This document shows, piece after piece, positions 1 to 7,692 of a DNA stretch of 64,000 nucleotides; position 1 is the stretch's first letter, and every line of letters starts with the position of its first letter. A program made the translations under genes and the position numbers. The notes beneath the pieces were generated by a model. That model was given only the letters and a program-made list of their open reading frames with translations. It was not told the DNA's origin and searched no databases. Source of the DNA: Rhodonellum psychrophilum GCM71 = DSM 17998 (lineage in GTDB: Bacteria > Bacteroidota > Bacteroidia > Cytophagales > Cyclobacteriaceae). The stretch is taken from assembly GCF_000381545.1 (NCBI RefSeq), contig NZ_KB906676.1:1-64000 (forward strand). Direction: 5' to 3'.

Positions 1-926
1 TGTTTCTTTCCCTGGCAAACCGTCTGCTCAGACTGGACAAGCAACTGACCGAACCGGAAAAGGCGAAATTCTCAGCCCTAACGGAAGGCAAAAGCTTGCA
101 GACAGTCGTCAAAGACCTCCTGAATGCCTACAATCCGGATGTAATTGAGGGCATTGAAACACAGGTTCGAAATGAAAAACTTGGTGATGCACCTGATGAA
201 ATATCAAAATCAATCGCTGAGGAAATCGAGAAACTTCGAACTTCTGCAGCCAAAGTTTTTACCGGAGAACTGAATGAGTACGTGGAGAATGTCCGAAAAG
301 CCCATGATCAGATCATCGATACGGTCAATCAGGATACCGTCACCAAATCTGAATGGGACAGGTTCACCACTGAAAAAGCCCAGCAAGTAATCCAGGACTT
401 TACCACATACATCGAGCAACATAAGGATGAAATCATTGCGCTCAGCATATTCTATGATCAGCCTTATCGAATACGTGAACTGACCTTCAAGATGATTCAG
501 GAGGTGATGGAAACGCTGAAACTGGAAAGACCAACCCTCGCCCCAAACTATGTCTGGGAAGCGTACAAACAGCTGGATCAAGTCAAAGAAAACAGTCCCA
601 AGAACGAACTGGTCTCCTTGGTTTCTCTGATCCGGAAAGTATCAGGAATTGATCAACAGCTGATTCCTTATGACAGGACCGTCAATGAGAATTTCCAAAA
701 ATGGATTTTCCGACAGAATGCCGGACAGCACAACAAATTCACCGAGGACCAAATGTCCTGGCTCCGGATGATCAAAGATCATATGGCAACCAGTTTCCAC
801 TTGGAAATGGAAGATCTCGACTTTACCCCATTTGATTCTCAGGGAGGAAGAGGAAAAATGTGGAATCTTTTTGGGACAGATATGTTCTCAATTATTGATG
901 AAATGAATATTAATCTGGCATCATAA
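1..926 (+). CDS. hsdR: Type I restriction endonuclease subunit R, C-terminal part (island A)
   Basis: The frame is open from base 3 and has no start inside the window, so this is the C-terminal third of HsdR cut by the window edge. It aligns almost residue for residue with the end of the complete HsdR at 10158-12956, from the FLSLANRLLRLD stretch onward. The extreme C-terminus differs: after MFGTD-like sequence the last ~15 residues are unrelated in the two copies, so the homology block ends inside the 3' end of hsdR. HsdR is the translocating, cleaving subunit of a type I R-M complex. The part seen is the C-terminal helical region that contacts HsdM/HsdS; the nuclease and helicase motifs lie upstream of the window. 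Confidence 0.93.
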   Translation, partial: FLSLANRLLRLDKQLTEPEKAKFSALTEGKSLQTVVKDLLNAYNPDVIEGIETQVRNEKLGDAPDEISKSIAEEIEKLRTSAAKVFTGELNEYVENVRKAHDQIIDTVNQDTVTKSEWDRFTTEKAQQVIQDFTTYIEQHKDEIIALSIFYDQPYRIRELTFKMIQEVMETLKLERPTLAPNYVWEAYKQLDQVKENSPKNELVSLVSLIRKVSGIDQQLIPYDRTVNENFQKWIFRQNAGQHNKFTEDQMSWLRMIKDHMATSFHLEMEDLDFTPFDSQGGRGKMWNLFGTDMFSIIDEMNINLAS

Positions 927-949
927 CTGTTACTTTTACAACTTAAACC

Positions 950-1624
950 ATGATTGCATTCGAAAATAAACCAGAAATAGGAAAAGGGATTTATACCCTT
1001 AAGGATGTGGCGACTATCCTTCATCTACCTTATGCTAAGGTACATCGTTGGGTATGCACCTATTGGGATGGGAAGTTGGGTAAAGAATTCCAGCTCCAAT
1101 ATTCTTGGGAAAGAGATGGCTCAAGAGCAGTTAGTTTTCATACTGTGGTAGAGCTTTATATTATGATTCAGCTCGCAGAGAAAGGAGTAAAAACCTCTGA
1201 TGTTTTGAAAGCTCATCAAAGACTTTCTGAAATCTATCTTACACCATTTCCATTTGCACAAAAGGAAGTGCTTGAGGAAATTAATACGGATGGCACGACG
1301 ATCTTTTGGAAAAATGGAGAGAATCTGGTTTCATTGAATGGATCGAATCAATTCAACTTAAATATTATTAAGTTTTTCTTTAAGAAGTTAGAGTTTGATG
1401 GTGAAGTAGTTTCCAAACTCTGGCCGATGGGGAAGGATCATTCTATTGTAATTGATCCACTTCGAAAATTTGGTCATCCCATCATAGAAGGAAAAAATAT
1501 TTATCCGGAAACGATTTACGGACATTTTAAAGCAGGAGATCCGCTGAATTACATATCGTATATTTATCAAATCACGGAGAAAGAAGCTGAGGATGCTATC
1601 AATTATTGTAAGCAGGTAGCATGA
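950..1624 (+). CDS. DUF433-family antitoxin with N-terminal MerR-like helix-turn-helix
   Basis: This 224-aa protein starts with a MerR-like DNA-binding stretch (residues ~13-75, YTLKDVATILHLPYAKVHRW). It ends with a DUF433 domain (residues ~165-220) showing the family pattern IVIDP...G.P.I.G.NI, then a Y.IT..EAEDAI.YC helix. DUF433 proteins are antitoxins of PIN-like toxins (VapB45 type). The next gene overlaps the stop by ATGA (1621-1624), which supports translational coupling. It occupies the slot between hsdR and hsdS that in the second island holds an unrelated membrane protein, so it is cargo rather than part of the R-M machine. It probably represses its own promoter; that is inference. 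Confidence 0.8.
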   Translation: MIAFENKPEIGKGIYTLKDVATILHLPYAKVHRWVCTYWDGKLGKEFQLQYSWERDGSRAVSFHTVVELYIMIQLAEKGVKTSDVLKAHQRLSEIYLTPFPFAQKEVLEEINTDGTTIFWKNGENLVSLNGSNQFNLNIIKFFFKKLEFDGEVVSKLWPMGKDHSIVIDPLRKFGHPIIEGKNIYPETIYGHFKAGDPLNYISYIYQITEKEAEDAINYCKQVA

Positions 1625-2040
1625 TTATTTTTACGGATGAAAACATCCCTCCTCATCTGGCAAAAGGCTTCAATATTCTTCAGGCGCCCGAAAGTCTCAA
1701 ATCAGGAGTTCCAATAGAGGTAATTCATTGGCCTGAATTTTCTGCTTATAGCGAGAAGGATCACGAGTGGATGCCCAAAATTGCTGCTTTGAATGCATGC
1801 ATGATTACCCAGGATATCCATATCGCTAAGCGGAGGCATGAAATCGAACTTTTTAGAAAAAGCAACCTTGGGATATTTTTCCTGAAAGGAAAAAATAAAA
1901 AGCTCCAGCTTACCATTTGGGAAATGGTTGAAATCCTTGCTAAAGCATGGCCCGAAATATCCAAAATCGCAGTAAATGAGAAAAAGCCATTCGGATACGA
2001 CATATTATATAATGGGAAAATTCGAAAAGTAGCCTTATGA
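1621..2040 (+). CDS. PIN-like toxin (DUF5615/VapC45 type)
   Basis: This 139-aa protein begins FTDENIPPHLAKG, the acidic first motif of the Mut7-C/VapC45 PIN-like family. ITQDIHIAKRR at residues ~60-70 supplies the second acidic site, and the fold ends with the LTIWEMVEILAKAWPEI helix. These are expected to be metal-dependent RNases held in check by the DUF433 partner. It overlaps that antitoxin by 4 bp upstream (ATGA, 1621-1624) and hsdS by 4 bp downstream (ATGA, 2037-2040). The toxin-antitoxin pair is thus read through into the specificity gene. The family call rests on motif pattern; RNase activity is inferred. Confidence 0.78.
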   Translation: MIIFTDENIPPHLAKGFNILQAPESLKSGVPIEVIHWPEFSAYSEKDHEWMPKIAALNACMITQDIHIAKRRHEIELFRKSNLGIFFLKGKNKKLQLTIWEMVEILAKAWPEISKIAVNEKKPFGYDILYNGKIRKVAL

Positions 2041-3341
2041 GAGCAAATTGGATTGAAGTTGAATTGGGAGAAATTTTCGAAACTGTTACTGGGAATACTC
2101 CACCCAAAAATGATCCTCAAAATTATGGAGGTAAGATTCCTTTTGTGAAACCACCTGAAGTCACAAATAGACCAATTTCGAAGGCAGTAGAGTTCTTAAG
2201 TGAAAAAGGAGCCAAGAGATCTAGGCTTTTGCCAAAAGGTTCGATTTTAGTAACATGTATTGGTAATCTTGGAAGGGTCGGTCTTTCCAAAAATCAAGTA
2301 GCATTTAATCAACAGATAAATGCAATTAAGCCCTTAACCGGCATTGACTCATCATTTACATTTTACCAAGCACAATCTCCTAAGTTTAAAAACCAATTAG
2401 ATAAGCTATCCTCGGCTACGACTGTGCCGATTGTAAACAAAGGAAAGTTTAACACCATCCTGTTTCATATCGCCCCCCTTCCCGAACAGCGGGCCATAGT
2501 CGCCCAGATCGAGGAACTGTTTAGCGAACTGGATCACTCCATCTCAAACCTCAAATCCGCCCAAGCCAAACTCGAAATCTACCGCCAAGCAGTGCTGAAA
2601 AAGGCATTTGAGGGGGGATATTCCAAATCCAATCCCCAAGAAAATTTTGTGCGATTAGAAGAGGTAAGTGATGCAATTGGTGGATTTGCCTTTAAAAGTG
2701 GAGATTTTAAAAAGGAACGATTCAAATATCAAGTAATAAGAATAGGGAATATTAGGCCCGGAGTAATTAGATTAAATGAATCTCCAATATTCTTAGATAA
2801 GTTGGATTCAAAGACACTTTCAAAAGCCCAAATTCTAAAAGGCGATGTTCTAATAACTTTGACCGGAACTCGGAAAAAGAGGGATTATGGATTTACAGCT
2901 TTTGTTGAAGGCCATAATTTATTATTGAACCAAAGAGTGGCTGCATTAAGGTTTGGTGAGAAATATTATCCAAAATTCTTTCTCTATTTTTCCTGGACTG
3001 ACTTTTTCAAAGATCAATTTTTTGGATCGGAAACAGGAAATGTTGGACAAGGTAATGTTGGAATGAAATCGATAAGAGAGACACTAGTCCCTTTTTGTGG
3101 GATAGACGTACAAACCCAAATCGTCCAAGAAATTGAATCCCGGCTTTCGGTAGCGGATAAGATGGCTGAGACCATCCATACCAGTCTACAAAAAGCCGAA
3201 GCCCTGCGGCAAAGTATTTTGAAAAAAGCATTTGAAGGTAAGTTGCTTACGGAAGCTGAGTTGGAAGCTTGTCGCAAGGAAGCGGATTGGGAACCAGCGG
3301 AGAAGCTGTTGGAGAGGATTAAAAGTGAAAAGAAGAAATAA
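2037..3341 (+). CDS. hsdS: Type I restriction-modification specificity subunit (island A)
   Basis: HsdS of 434 aa in the usual order: TRD1 (~1-150), central conserved helix region (~152-195, APLPEQRAIVAQIEELFSEL), TRD2 (~200-365) and C-terminal conserved helices (~368-434, ending RIKSEKKK). It sets the DNA target of the HsdRMS complex. The central and C-terminal regions are nearly identical to those of the HsdS at 14219-15679, while both TRDs are unrelated, so the two systems should recognise different bipartite sites. The start overlaps the toxin gene by ATGA. Base composition is AT-rich in the TRDs and richer in GC in the conserved blocks, typical of TRD exchange. Confidence 0.93.
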   Translation: MRANWIEVELGEIFETVTGNTPPKNDPQNYGGKIPFVKPPEVTNRPISKAVEFLSEKGAKRSRLLPKGSILVTCIGNLGRVGLSKNQVAFNQQINAIKPLTGIDSSFTFYQAQSPKFKNQLDKLSSATTVPIVNKGKFNTILFHIAPLPEQRAIVAQIEELFSELDHSISNLKSAQAKLEIYRQAVLKKAFEGGYSKSNPQENFVRLEEVSDAIGGFAFKSGDFKKERFKYQVIRIGNIRPGVIRLNESPIFLDKLDSKTLSKAQILKGDVLITLTGTRKKRDYGFTAFVEGHNLLLNQRVAALRFGEKYYPKFFLYFSWTDFFKDQFFGSETGNVGQGNVGMKSIRETLVPFCGIDVQTQIVQEIESRLSVADKMAETIHTSLQKAEALRQSILKKAFEGKLLTEAELEACRKEADWEPAEKLLERIKSEKKK

Positions 3342-3343
3342 CT

Positions 3344-4411
3344 ATGGCTAAAGAAAAACAAATCGCTGCTCGTTTGATGCGATTGACCTGGAATAAATTC
3401 AATTGGCAGAAGCCTCAAGGACATAAATGGTCTAAAAGTAAGCAAGGAAATACTTCTGTTGCCTATGAACAGCAATTTGGATTTGGCCACGAAGAGTGGT
3501 TTTTAAATCCGGATTTTTATCATGAAGGATATCAGTACGGTTATATCCGTGGCGTTGATGGGATGCCCTATGAGGATTTATTTATTGACAAGGTTATTCT
3601 TTTCACAATACATGGGGAAACCAAGGTTAGGTATTTGGTTGGGGAATTGGCTCAAGTGGAAATAATTCCTGAACCAAAGAAGGCGAAGAAGTTTTTTAAA
3701 AAGGAATTAAAATCCATTGTTGATCAACTTAAAGAAGTAGGAGCGGACTATCGTGTACTTGAAGAGGAAGGCTTGGGATTTAATGTTCGATTTAAGCCAG
3801 AAAATGCTAATATCTATCCCGAATTGATTTTTTCTCCTTTTATCAATATCCATAAGTCAAAGTTTAGAAGGTTCCAACCTTTCAAACTTTCCACAGAAGA
3901 TTTGGGAAATCTTGGGATGGGGTTAATAGCAAGCCCATCATTTGATTTCCTGCCAGGTGAAATTCTCTTTAAGGAAAAATTTAAGAGAGTAAGGGAAGCT
4001 TCTGAAACTAATGTATCGAGAATTCATTCTCACATTACAAAAGATCTGTTTAAGTATCATAGAGATATTCTAGGTTTAAATGTGGTAAACCTTTCAGCTG
4101 AGAAAACCACAATTGGTCCAAGAGTCTTGGATTTCGTCATATTAGAAAACGATCAATTTTCCATTTTTGAAGTAAAGACAAGCCTATCTGGATTTTTAAA
4201 CTTTAGACAAGCCTTGGGGCAATTGTTTGAATACGCATATTTAGATTCAAGAGTAAATATTAAAAAACTGGTCATAGTAGGTCCTGTGAAACTTAATGAC
4301 TCAGAAAAAAGCTACTTCGAATCTATTAGAAAGCTAATATCTATTAAAATTGAATATTGGGCTTACGAGAAAAGTGAAAACGATTTAGGAAAAAAATTCT
4401 TGATTTATTGA
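3344..4411 (+). CDS. PD-(D/E)XK-like nuclease-fold protein embedded in the type I R-M operon
   Basis: This 355-aa protein has no family name I can give with certainty. The C-terminal third reads as a PD-(D/E)XK core: VLDFVIL (D263), a hairpin, FEVKT (E276, K278), then the RQALGQLFEYAY helix (~288-299) common in restriction-like nucleases of this superfamily. The N-terminal ~110 residues contain YEQQFGFGHEEWF and may be a separate reader domain. The gene lies 2 bp after hsdS and 10 bp before hsdM. It is kept at the same place in island B, where it carries a stop codon (15682-16749). It could be an accessory nuclease or a modification-sensing partner of the complex; no role is proven. Confidence 0.7.
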   Translation: MAKEKQIAARLMRLTWNKFNWQKPQGHKWSKSKQGNTSVAYEQQFGFGHEEWFLNPDFYHEGYQYGYIRGVDGMPYEDLFIDKVILFTIHGETKVRYLVGELAQVEIIPEPKKAKKFFKKELKSIVDQLKEVGADYRVLEEEGLGFNVRFKPENANIYPELIFSPFINIHKSKFRRFQPFKLSTEDLGNLGMGLIASPSFDFLPGEILFKEKFKRVREASETNVSRIHSHITKDLFKYHRDILGLNVVNLSAEKTTIGPRVLDFVILENDQFSIFEVKTSLSGFLNFRQALGQLFEYAYLDSRVNIKKLVIVGPVKLNDSEKSYFESIRKLISIKIEYWAYEKSENDLGKKFLIY

Positions 4412-4421
4412 TTTTAAAATT

Positions 4422-5951
4422 ATGACCGAATCTGCTCTAATATCGAAAGTCTGGAATTTTGCCAACGTACTCCGTGATGACGGAGTAGGCTACGGGGATT
4501 ACCTGGAGCAGATTACCTATTTGCTTTTCCTCAAGATGGCCGACGAAATGTCCAAGCCACCTTACAATAAGAATATCGGATTCCCGAGAATCAAGGATAC
4601 TGAAGGAAATGAGATTCCGAATGGTGAATTCTGTAGCTGGGAAACGCTCTCCAAAAAACGAGGAGCGGAATTGGAAGCGTTCTATACCCAGATGCTTCGC
4701 TCGCTGGGAACCGAAAAGGGAATCTTGGGTCAGATCTTCACCAAGTCCCAAAACAAAATTCAGGACCCGGCCAAGTTGCTCAAGGTGATTGATATGATCG
4801 GCAAAGAGCAATGGACTATGGTGGGGGCAGACATCAAAGGCGACATCTACGAAGGTTTGCTGGAAAAGAACGCTGCCGATACCAAGTCCGGTGCAGGGCA
4901 GTATTTTACTCCCCGTGCTTTGATCAAAGCCATGGTAGCCTGCCTGGATCCCCAACCGATGAAGTCCGTCCATGATCCAAGTTGCGGAACTGGAGGATTC
5001 TTCCTTGCCGCCTACGATCACATCATCAGAAACCATGATTTGGATCGGGATCAGAAGGTATTCCTCAAAAACAAAACCTTTTCCGGGAATGAGATTGTGG
5101 CCGGAACCCGCAGACTCTGTCTGATGAATATGTTCCTCCACAATATTGGAGAGATTGACGGCAATACATTCATTTCCCCAAATGATGCGCTAATAGCCGA
5201 TGAAGGATTCCGGGTGGATTACGTGCTTGCAAATCCGCCTTTCGGCAAGAAGAGCAGCATGACCATTACCAATGAAGAAGGCGATCAGGAAAGACAGGAT
5301 CTGAGCTATAACAGACAGGATTTTTGGGCCTCTACTTCGAACAAGCAATTGAACTTCCTTCAGCATATCCGAACTCTGCTGAAAGTGAACGGGGAGGCAG
5401 CAGTTGTTCTACCGGATAACGTGCTATTCGAAGGCGGAGCAGGGGAGACAGTTCGGAAGGAACTTCTCAAGACAACTGATCTCCATACCATTCTCCGACT
5501 GCCTACAGGGATATTCTATGCAAATGGAGTAAAGGCGAATGTGTTGTTTTTTGACAATAAACCTGCTGCAAGAGAAGCATGGACGGAGAATGTCTGGATT
5601 TACGATTACCGAACCAATATCCATCACACCCTGAAAAAGGGAACCATGCAGCTCGAAGATCTTCAAGACTTCATTGACTGCTACAATCCAAGCAACAGAC
5701 ATAGAAGAAATGAAACCTGGTCAGCGGAACTTGCTCCCGAGAATGGAACCGGACCCGAAGGCAGATGGCGCAAGTTCACCTATGAGGAGATCATTGCCCG
5801 TGACAAAACCAACCTGGATATTTTCTGGCTAAAAGATAAAAGCTTGGCAGACCTTGACAATCTCCCCGATCCTGATGTTTTGGCTCTGGAAATCATCGAA
5901 GATGTGGAGGCTGCTTTGGATGGGTTTAGGGGGGTCATTAAAACACTATAA
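4422..5951 (+). CDS. hsdM: Type I restriction-modification methyltransferase subunit (island A)
   Basis: HsdM of 509 aa. It has an N-terminal helical HsdM_N domain (~1-135), then the Rossmann methyltransferase domain with SAM motif I DPSCGTGGFF (185-194) and catalytic motif IV NPPFG (271-275). That motif is typical of N6-adenine methylation. The C-terminal tail (~450-509) makes contacts with HsdS. The length is standard. It differs from the island B copy (16760-18289) by only a handful of residues, so subunits of the two systems are probably interchangeable and either HsdS could work with either HsdM. Confidence 0.96.
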   Translation: MTESALISKVWNFANVLRDDGVGYGDYLEQITYLLFLKMADEMSKPPYNKNIGFPRIKDTEGNEIPNGEFCSWETLSKKRGAELEAFYTQMLRSLGTEKGILGQIFTKSQNKIQDPAKLLKVIDMIGKEQWTMVGADIKGDIYEGLLEKNAADTKSGAGQYFTPRALIKAMVACLDPQPMKSVHDPSCGTGGFFLAAYDHIIRNHDLDRDQKVFLKNKTFSGNEIVAGTRRLCLMNMFLHNIGEIDGNTFISPNDALIADEGFRVDYVLANPPFGKKSSMTITNEEGDQERQDLSYNRQDFWASTSNKQLNFLQHIRTLLKVNGEAAVVLPDNVLFEGGAGETVRKELLKTTDLHTILRLPTGIFYANGVKANVLFFDNKPAAREAWTENVWIYDYRTNIHHTLKKGTMQLEDLQDFIDCYNPSNRHRRNETWSAELAPENGTGPEGRWRKFTYEEIIARDKTNLDIFWLKDKSLADLDNLPDPDVLALEIIEDVEAALDGFRGVIKTL

Positions 5952-5961
5952 ATGACATAAA

Positions 5962-6315
5962 ATGGAAAATTTTGAATTTGAGAAATCCCTCAAAAAATTA
6001 GAGGAATTTATTAGCGAGGGCTTGGCATTGGAAGCAGGGATCCTTTATGATAGGATAAGAGAGAGCTTAGATCTTTATTCGGATGAGGATAAATATATTC
6101 AGCTTGAATCGTATTCTGAAAAAATTAATGACGCCAAACAGATCCGAAGGAGAAACGAGGTCCTTGGTGCTGCGACTGAAGAATTCTTTAACTCCGTGAT
6201 AAAAGAGCAAAAAAGGCAATTTGAGGTAATGACTGATATTAGGTGGTACCTAAAATTTTTCTTTTGGTTGGCTGTAATTGGACTTATTCTTATGGTTATA
6301 TCATGGCTGGTTTAG
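5962..6315 (+). CDS. Small membrane-anchored protein at the end of the R-M operon (island A)
   Basis: This 117-aa protein has an acidic/basic helical N-terminal part (~1-90, likely coiled coil: EFEKSLKKLEEFIS, LYDRIRESLDLY) and one C-terminal hydrophobic helix (WYLKFFFWLAVIGLILMVI). It would be a tail-anchored cytosolic protein. I do not recognise the family. It follows hsdM by 10 bp and is conserved in the same place in island B (18299-18652), so it travels with the operon. A tail-anchored partner of an R-M complex is unusual; an effector or a tether for the complex are both open. Confidence 0.72.
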   Translation: MENFEFEKSLKKLEEFISEGLALEAGILYDRIRESLDLYSDEDKYIQLESYSEKINDAKQIRRRNEVLGAATEEFFNSVIKEQKRQFEVMTDIRWYLKFFFWLAVIGLILMVISWLV

Positions 6316-6372
6316 GGGATGTATATGTAGAGAAAAGCTGTGGCATGTAATATGGAGGTAGAATTTTGGTAG

Positions 6373-6826
6373 TTGAGTTATCCCAATTCTTGGATTCCTG
6401 ATTCTGAAACCACCGATTTAACCAAATGTTACCAATTGACAAATGGTCAAAAAGAGGATATTGGAACTGTAGAAGGATTTGGAAATAAGTACGGGGAATT
6501 AGTAAGTGTTGTCAAAATTTTTCATCCCAATTATCAAAGAAATGGCTATGGTTTTGAAGCATTTGAAAAAATATTTAACGAAATAAACAATGTGGTTCCA
6601 ATTACTATCATTAAAGGTAGTAGGCACGCTGGTGAGGAGTTTCAAGATATTGAAGATAACATGTCTACTAATTTAAAAGTTTTCAAAGAAAACTTAAAAA
6701 ACCGAAACAAGAGAAACGAGGGCTTTTTTAACACCTACTGGAAAATGGGCAAAGGCCTTAGGATTTAATAATGTCAATATTAAGGCCTTTTATGAAGATG
6801 AGGTTTTAGTTGATTTCACCAAGTAA
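6373..6826 (+). pseudogene. Frameshifted copy of the GNAT-like right-end gene
   Basis: Residues from IPDSE to KENLK match the intact 148-aa protein at 25998-26444. An extra A in the A-run near 6690-6696 (six As here, five in the other copy) shifts the frame. The tail matching the end of the intact protein then continues in another frame to the TAA at 6824-6826. The native N-terminus is also lost: sequence before ~6394 comes from the region after the small membrane protein gene instead. The gene is therefore broken at both its start and middle. Confidence 0.85.
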
Positions 6827-6865
6827 ATTAAGCGACCTTGTTAAAAAATCGCAGCAACCTTTACA
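6394..6865 (+). repeat. Right-end direct repeat shared by islands A and B (copy 1)
   Basis: This 472-bp block is nearly identical to 26013-26483 (471 bp) in the same orientation. It covers the GNAT-like gene and ~40 bp after it. Identity stops abruptly at 6865, inside the truncated integrase frame read on the other strand. In island B the block ends ~107 bp before the attachment site, so it marks the ancestral right end of this island family. Confidence 0.9.
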
Positions 6866-7338
6866 TTCACCGCAGAAAACGGAAGTAATTTGGGATGAAA
6901 ACTTTTGATCTTCTTAAGGGTGTTGGTATGATTTTTTTTAGTTGTTTCAGAAATATCTTTTTTCCGATATCGCTTTTCAATAATGGATTCCATATAAGTG
7001 ATGTAATCCTTTTTCAGGTTGAATTGATAATATTCCTCCAAAAAGGTTTCCATTGATATTTCCTGATCCCGGAGCCTATACTGTACAAAAATCTCATTGC
7101 AGATCCCAATGGCCTGGGTAATTATCAACATGTTATCAGAATATTCCTTATCCCTGCCGGATCGCTTAATAATTTGTTGCTTTTCAAAATCAAAATGTGA
7201 TGCCGGCCAATAGATTTTTAAGGGGAGGTATTTTGTCTTTCGATTGAAGCTAACCGCAATATAAAGCCCCGTTAAACCTTCTTTGGTTGTGTTTTTTTTG
7301 TAAGCGTAAAGTTTTGCGATTTGCTTTTTTGCCTTCAT
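6841..7338 (-). pseudogene. Truncated tyrosine integrase (N-terminal part only)
   Basis: The 165-aa frame starts at 7338 and contains an arm-binding-like N-terminus (KLYAYKKNTTKEGLTGLYIAVSF) and part of a core-binding domain (SETTKKNHTNTLKKIKSFHP). It ends where it runs into the shared right-end block at 6865; the last ~8 codons come from that block. The catalytic domain with the R...HxxR...Y residues is absent. Its start lies ~140 bp from the 27-bp att copy at 7476-7502 and it points away from it, so it is a remnant of a separate island once integrated at the same tRNA. It is not a copy of the integrase at 7693-8958. Confidence 0.8.
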
Positions 7339-7434
7339 ATCTGCCGAACAAAGTGTTGAGTTTGGAAATTAAAAATTTCAAAAAGTGCGTTTCCAGCTAA
7401 AGGGGCAATATTTGTTGCCGAACATTTTTGCAAC

Positions 7435-7470
7435 AAAAAAGGGCCATACAGTTAAGTAAAGCCCTTTTTT
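7435..7470. terminator. Rho-independent terminator beside the left att copy
   Basis: The stem AAAAAAGGGC (7435-7444) pairs with GCCCTTTTTT (7461-7470) around a 16-nt loop, with T/A tracts on both sides. On the minus strand it follows the partial tRNA 3' end and would serve as the tRNA terminator if that side were joined to the tRNA. This suggests the original post-tRNA sequence of an earlier integration. Confidence 0.7.
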
Positions 7471-7475
7471 GATCA

Positions 7476-7502
7476 TTTGTGTACCCAGAGCCGGAGTCGA
7501 AC
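7476..7502. repeat. attL: Left attachment site of island B (27-bp copy of the tRNA-Leu 3' end)
   Basis: These 27 bases are identical to 26590-26616. They include the last 21 nt of the tRNA-Leu gene (acceptor 3' strand and half of the T-arm, minus strand) plus six bases beyond. Sequences outside the match diverge at once on both sides. The pair brackets the integrase and all island B genes, as expected for attL/attR of a tRNA-targeting tyrosine recombinase. Confidence 0.9.
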
Positions 7503-7692
7503 ATGTTGGATTTCATGATTTTTGAATTCTTGTCCTATTGTACAAATATTGCTATAAAAGTGGCCAAATAGACTATAATGACCACTTTTTGAAAGTTAAA
7601 CTTATAGTATGTAGTATCATGTTATTTAAAGAAATCCACTAAATGTTTGCCAATGGTTTGCCAAATATATAAATTTGGCAAACATCATTGAA
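7503..7692 (+). promoter_or_regulatory. Integrase upstream region with inverted repeat and putative arm-type sites
   Basis: There is an imperfect inverted repeat, AAAAGTGGCCA (7556-7566) against TGACCACTTTT (7579-7589), with one mismatch. A 26-bp segment at 7639-7664 containing two TTTGCCAA octamers recurs exactly at 26525-26550, just inside the other end of the island. A TTTGGCAAA sequence at 7673-7681 is the reverse of the same motif and touches the possible TTG start at 7675. Sites repeated at both ends inside the att cores are what integrase or Xis arm sites look like. Binding is inferred. Confidence 0.6.

Noticed and set aside
7675-7692. TTG start for the integrase
   Set aside because: It lies within the repeated TTTGGCAAA motif; the ATG at 7693 fits integrase N-termini better.
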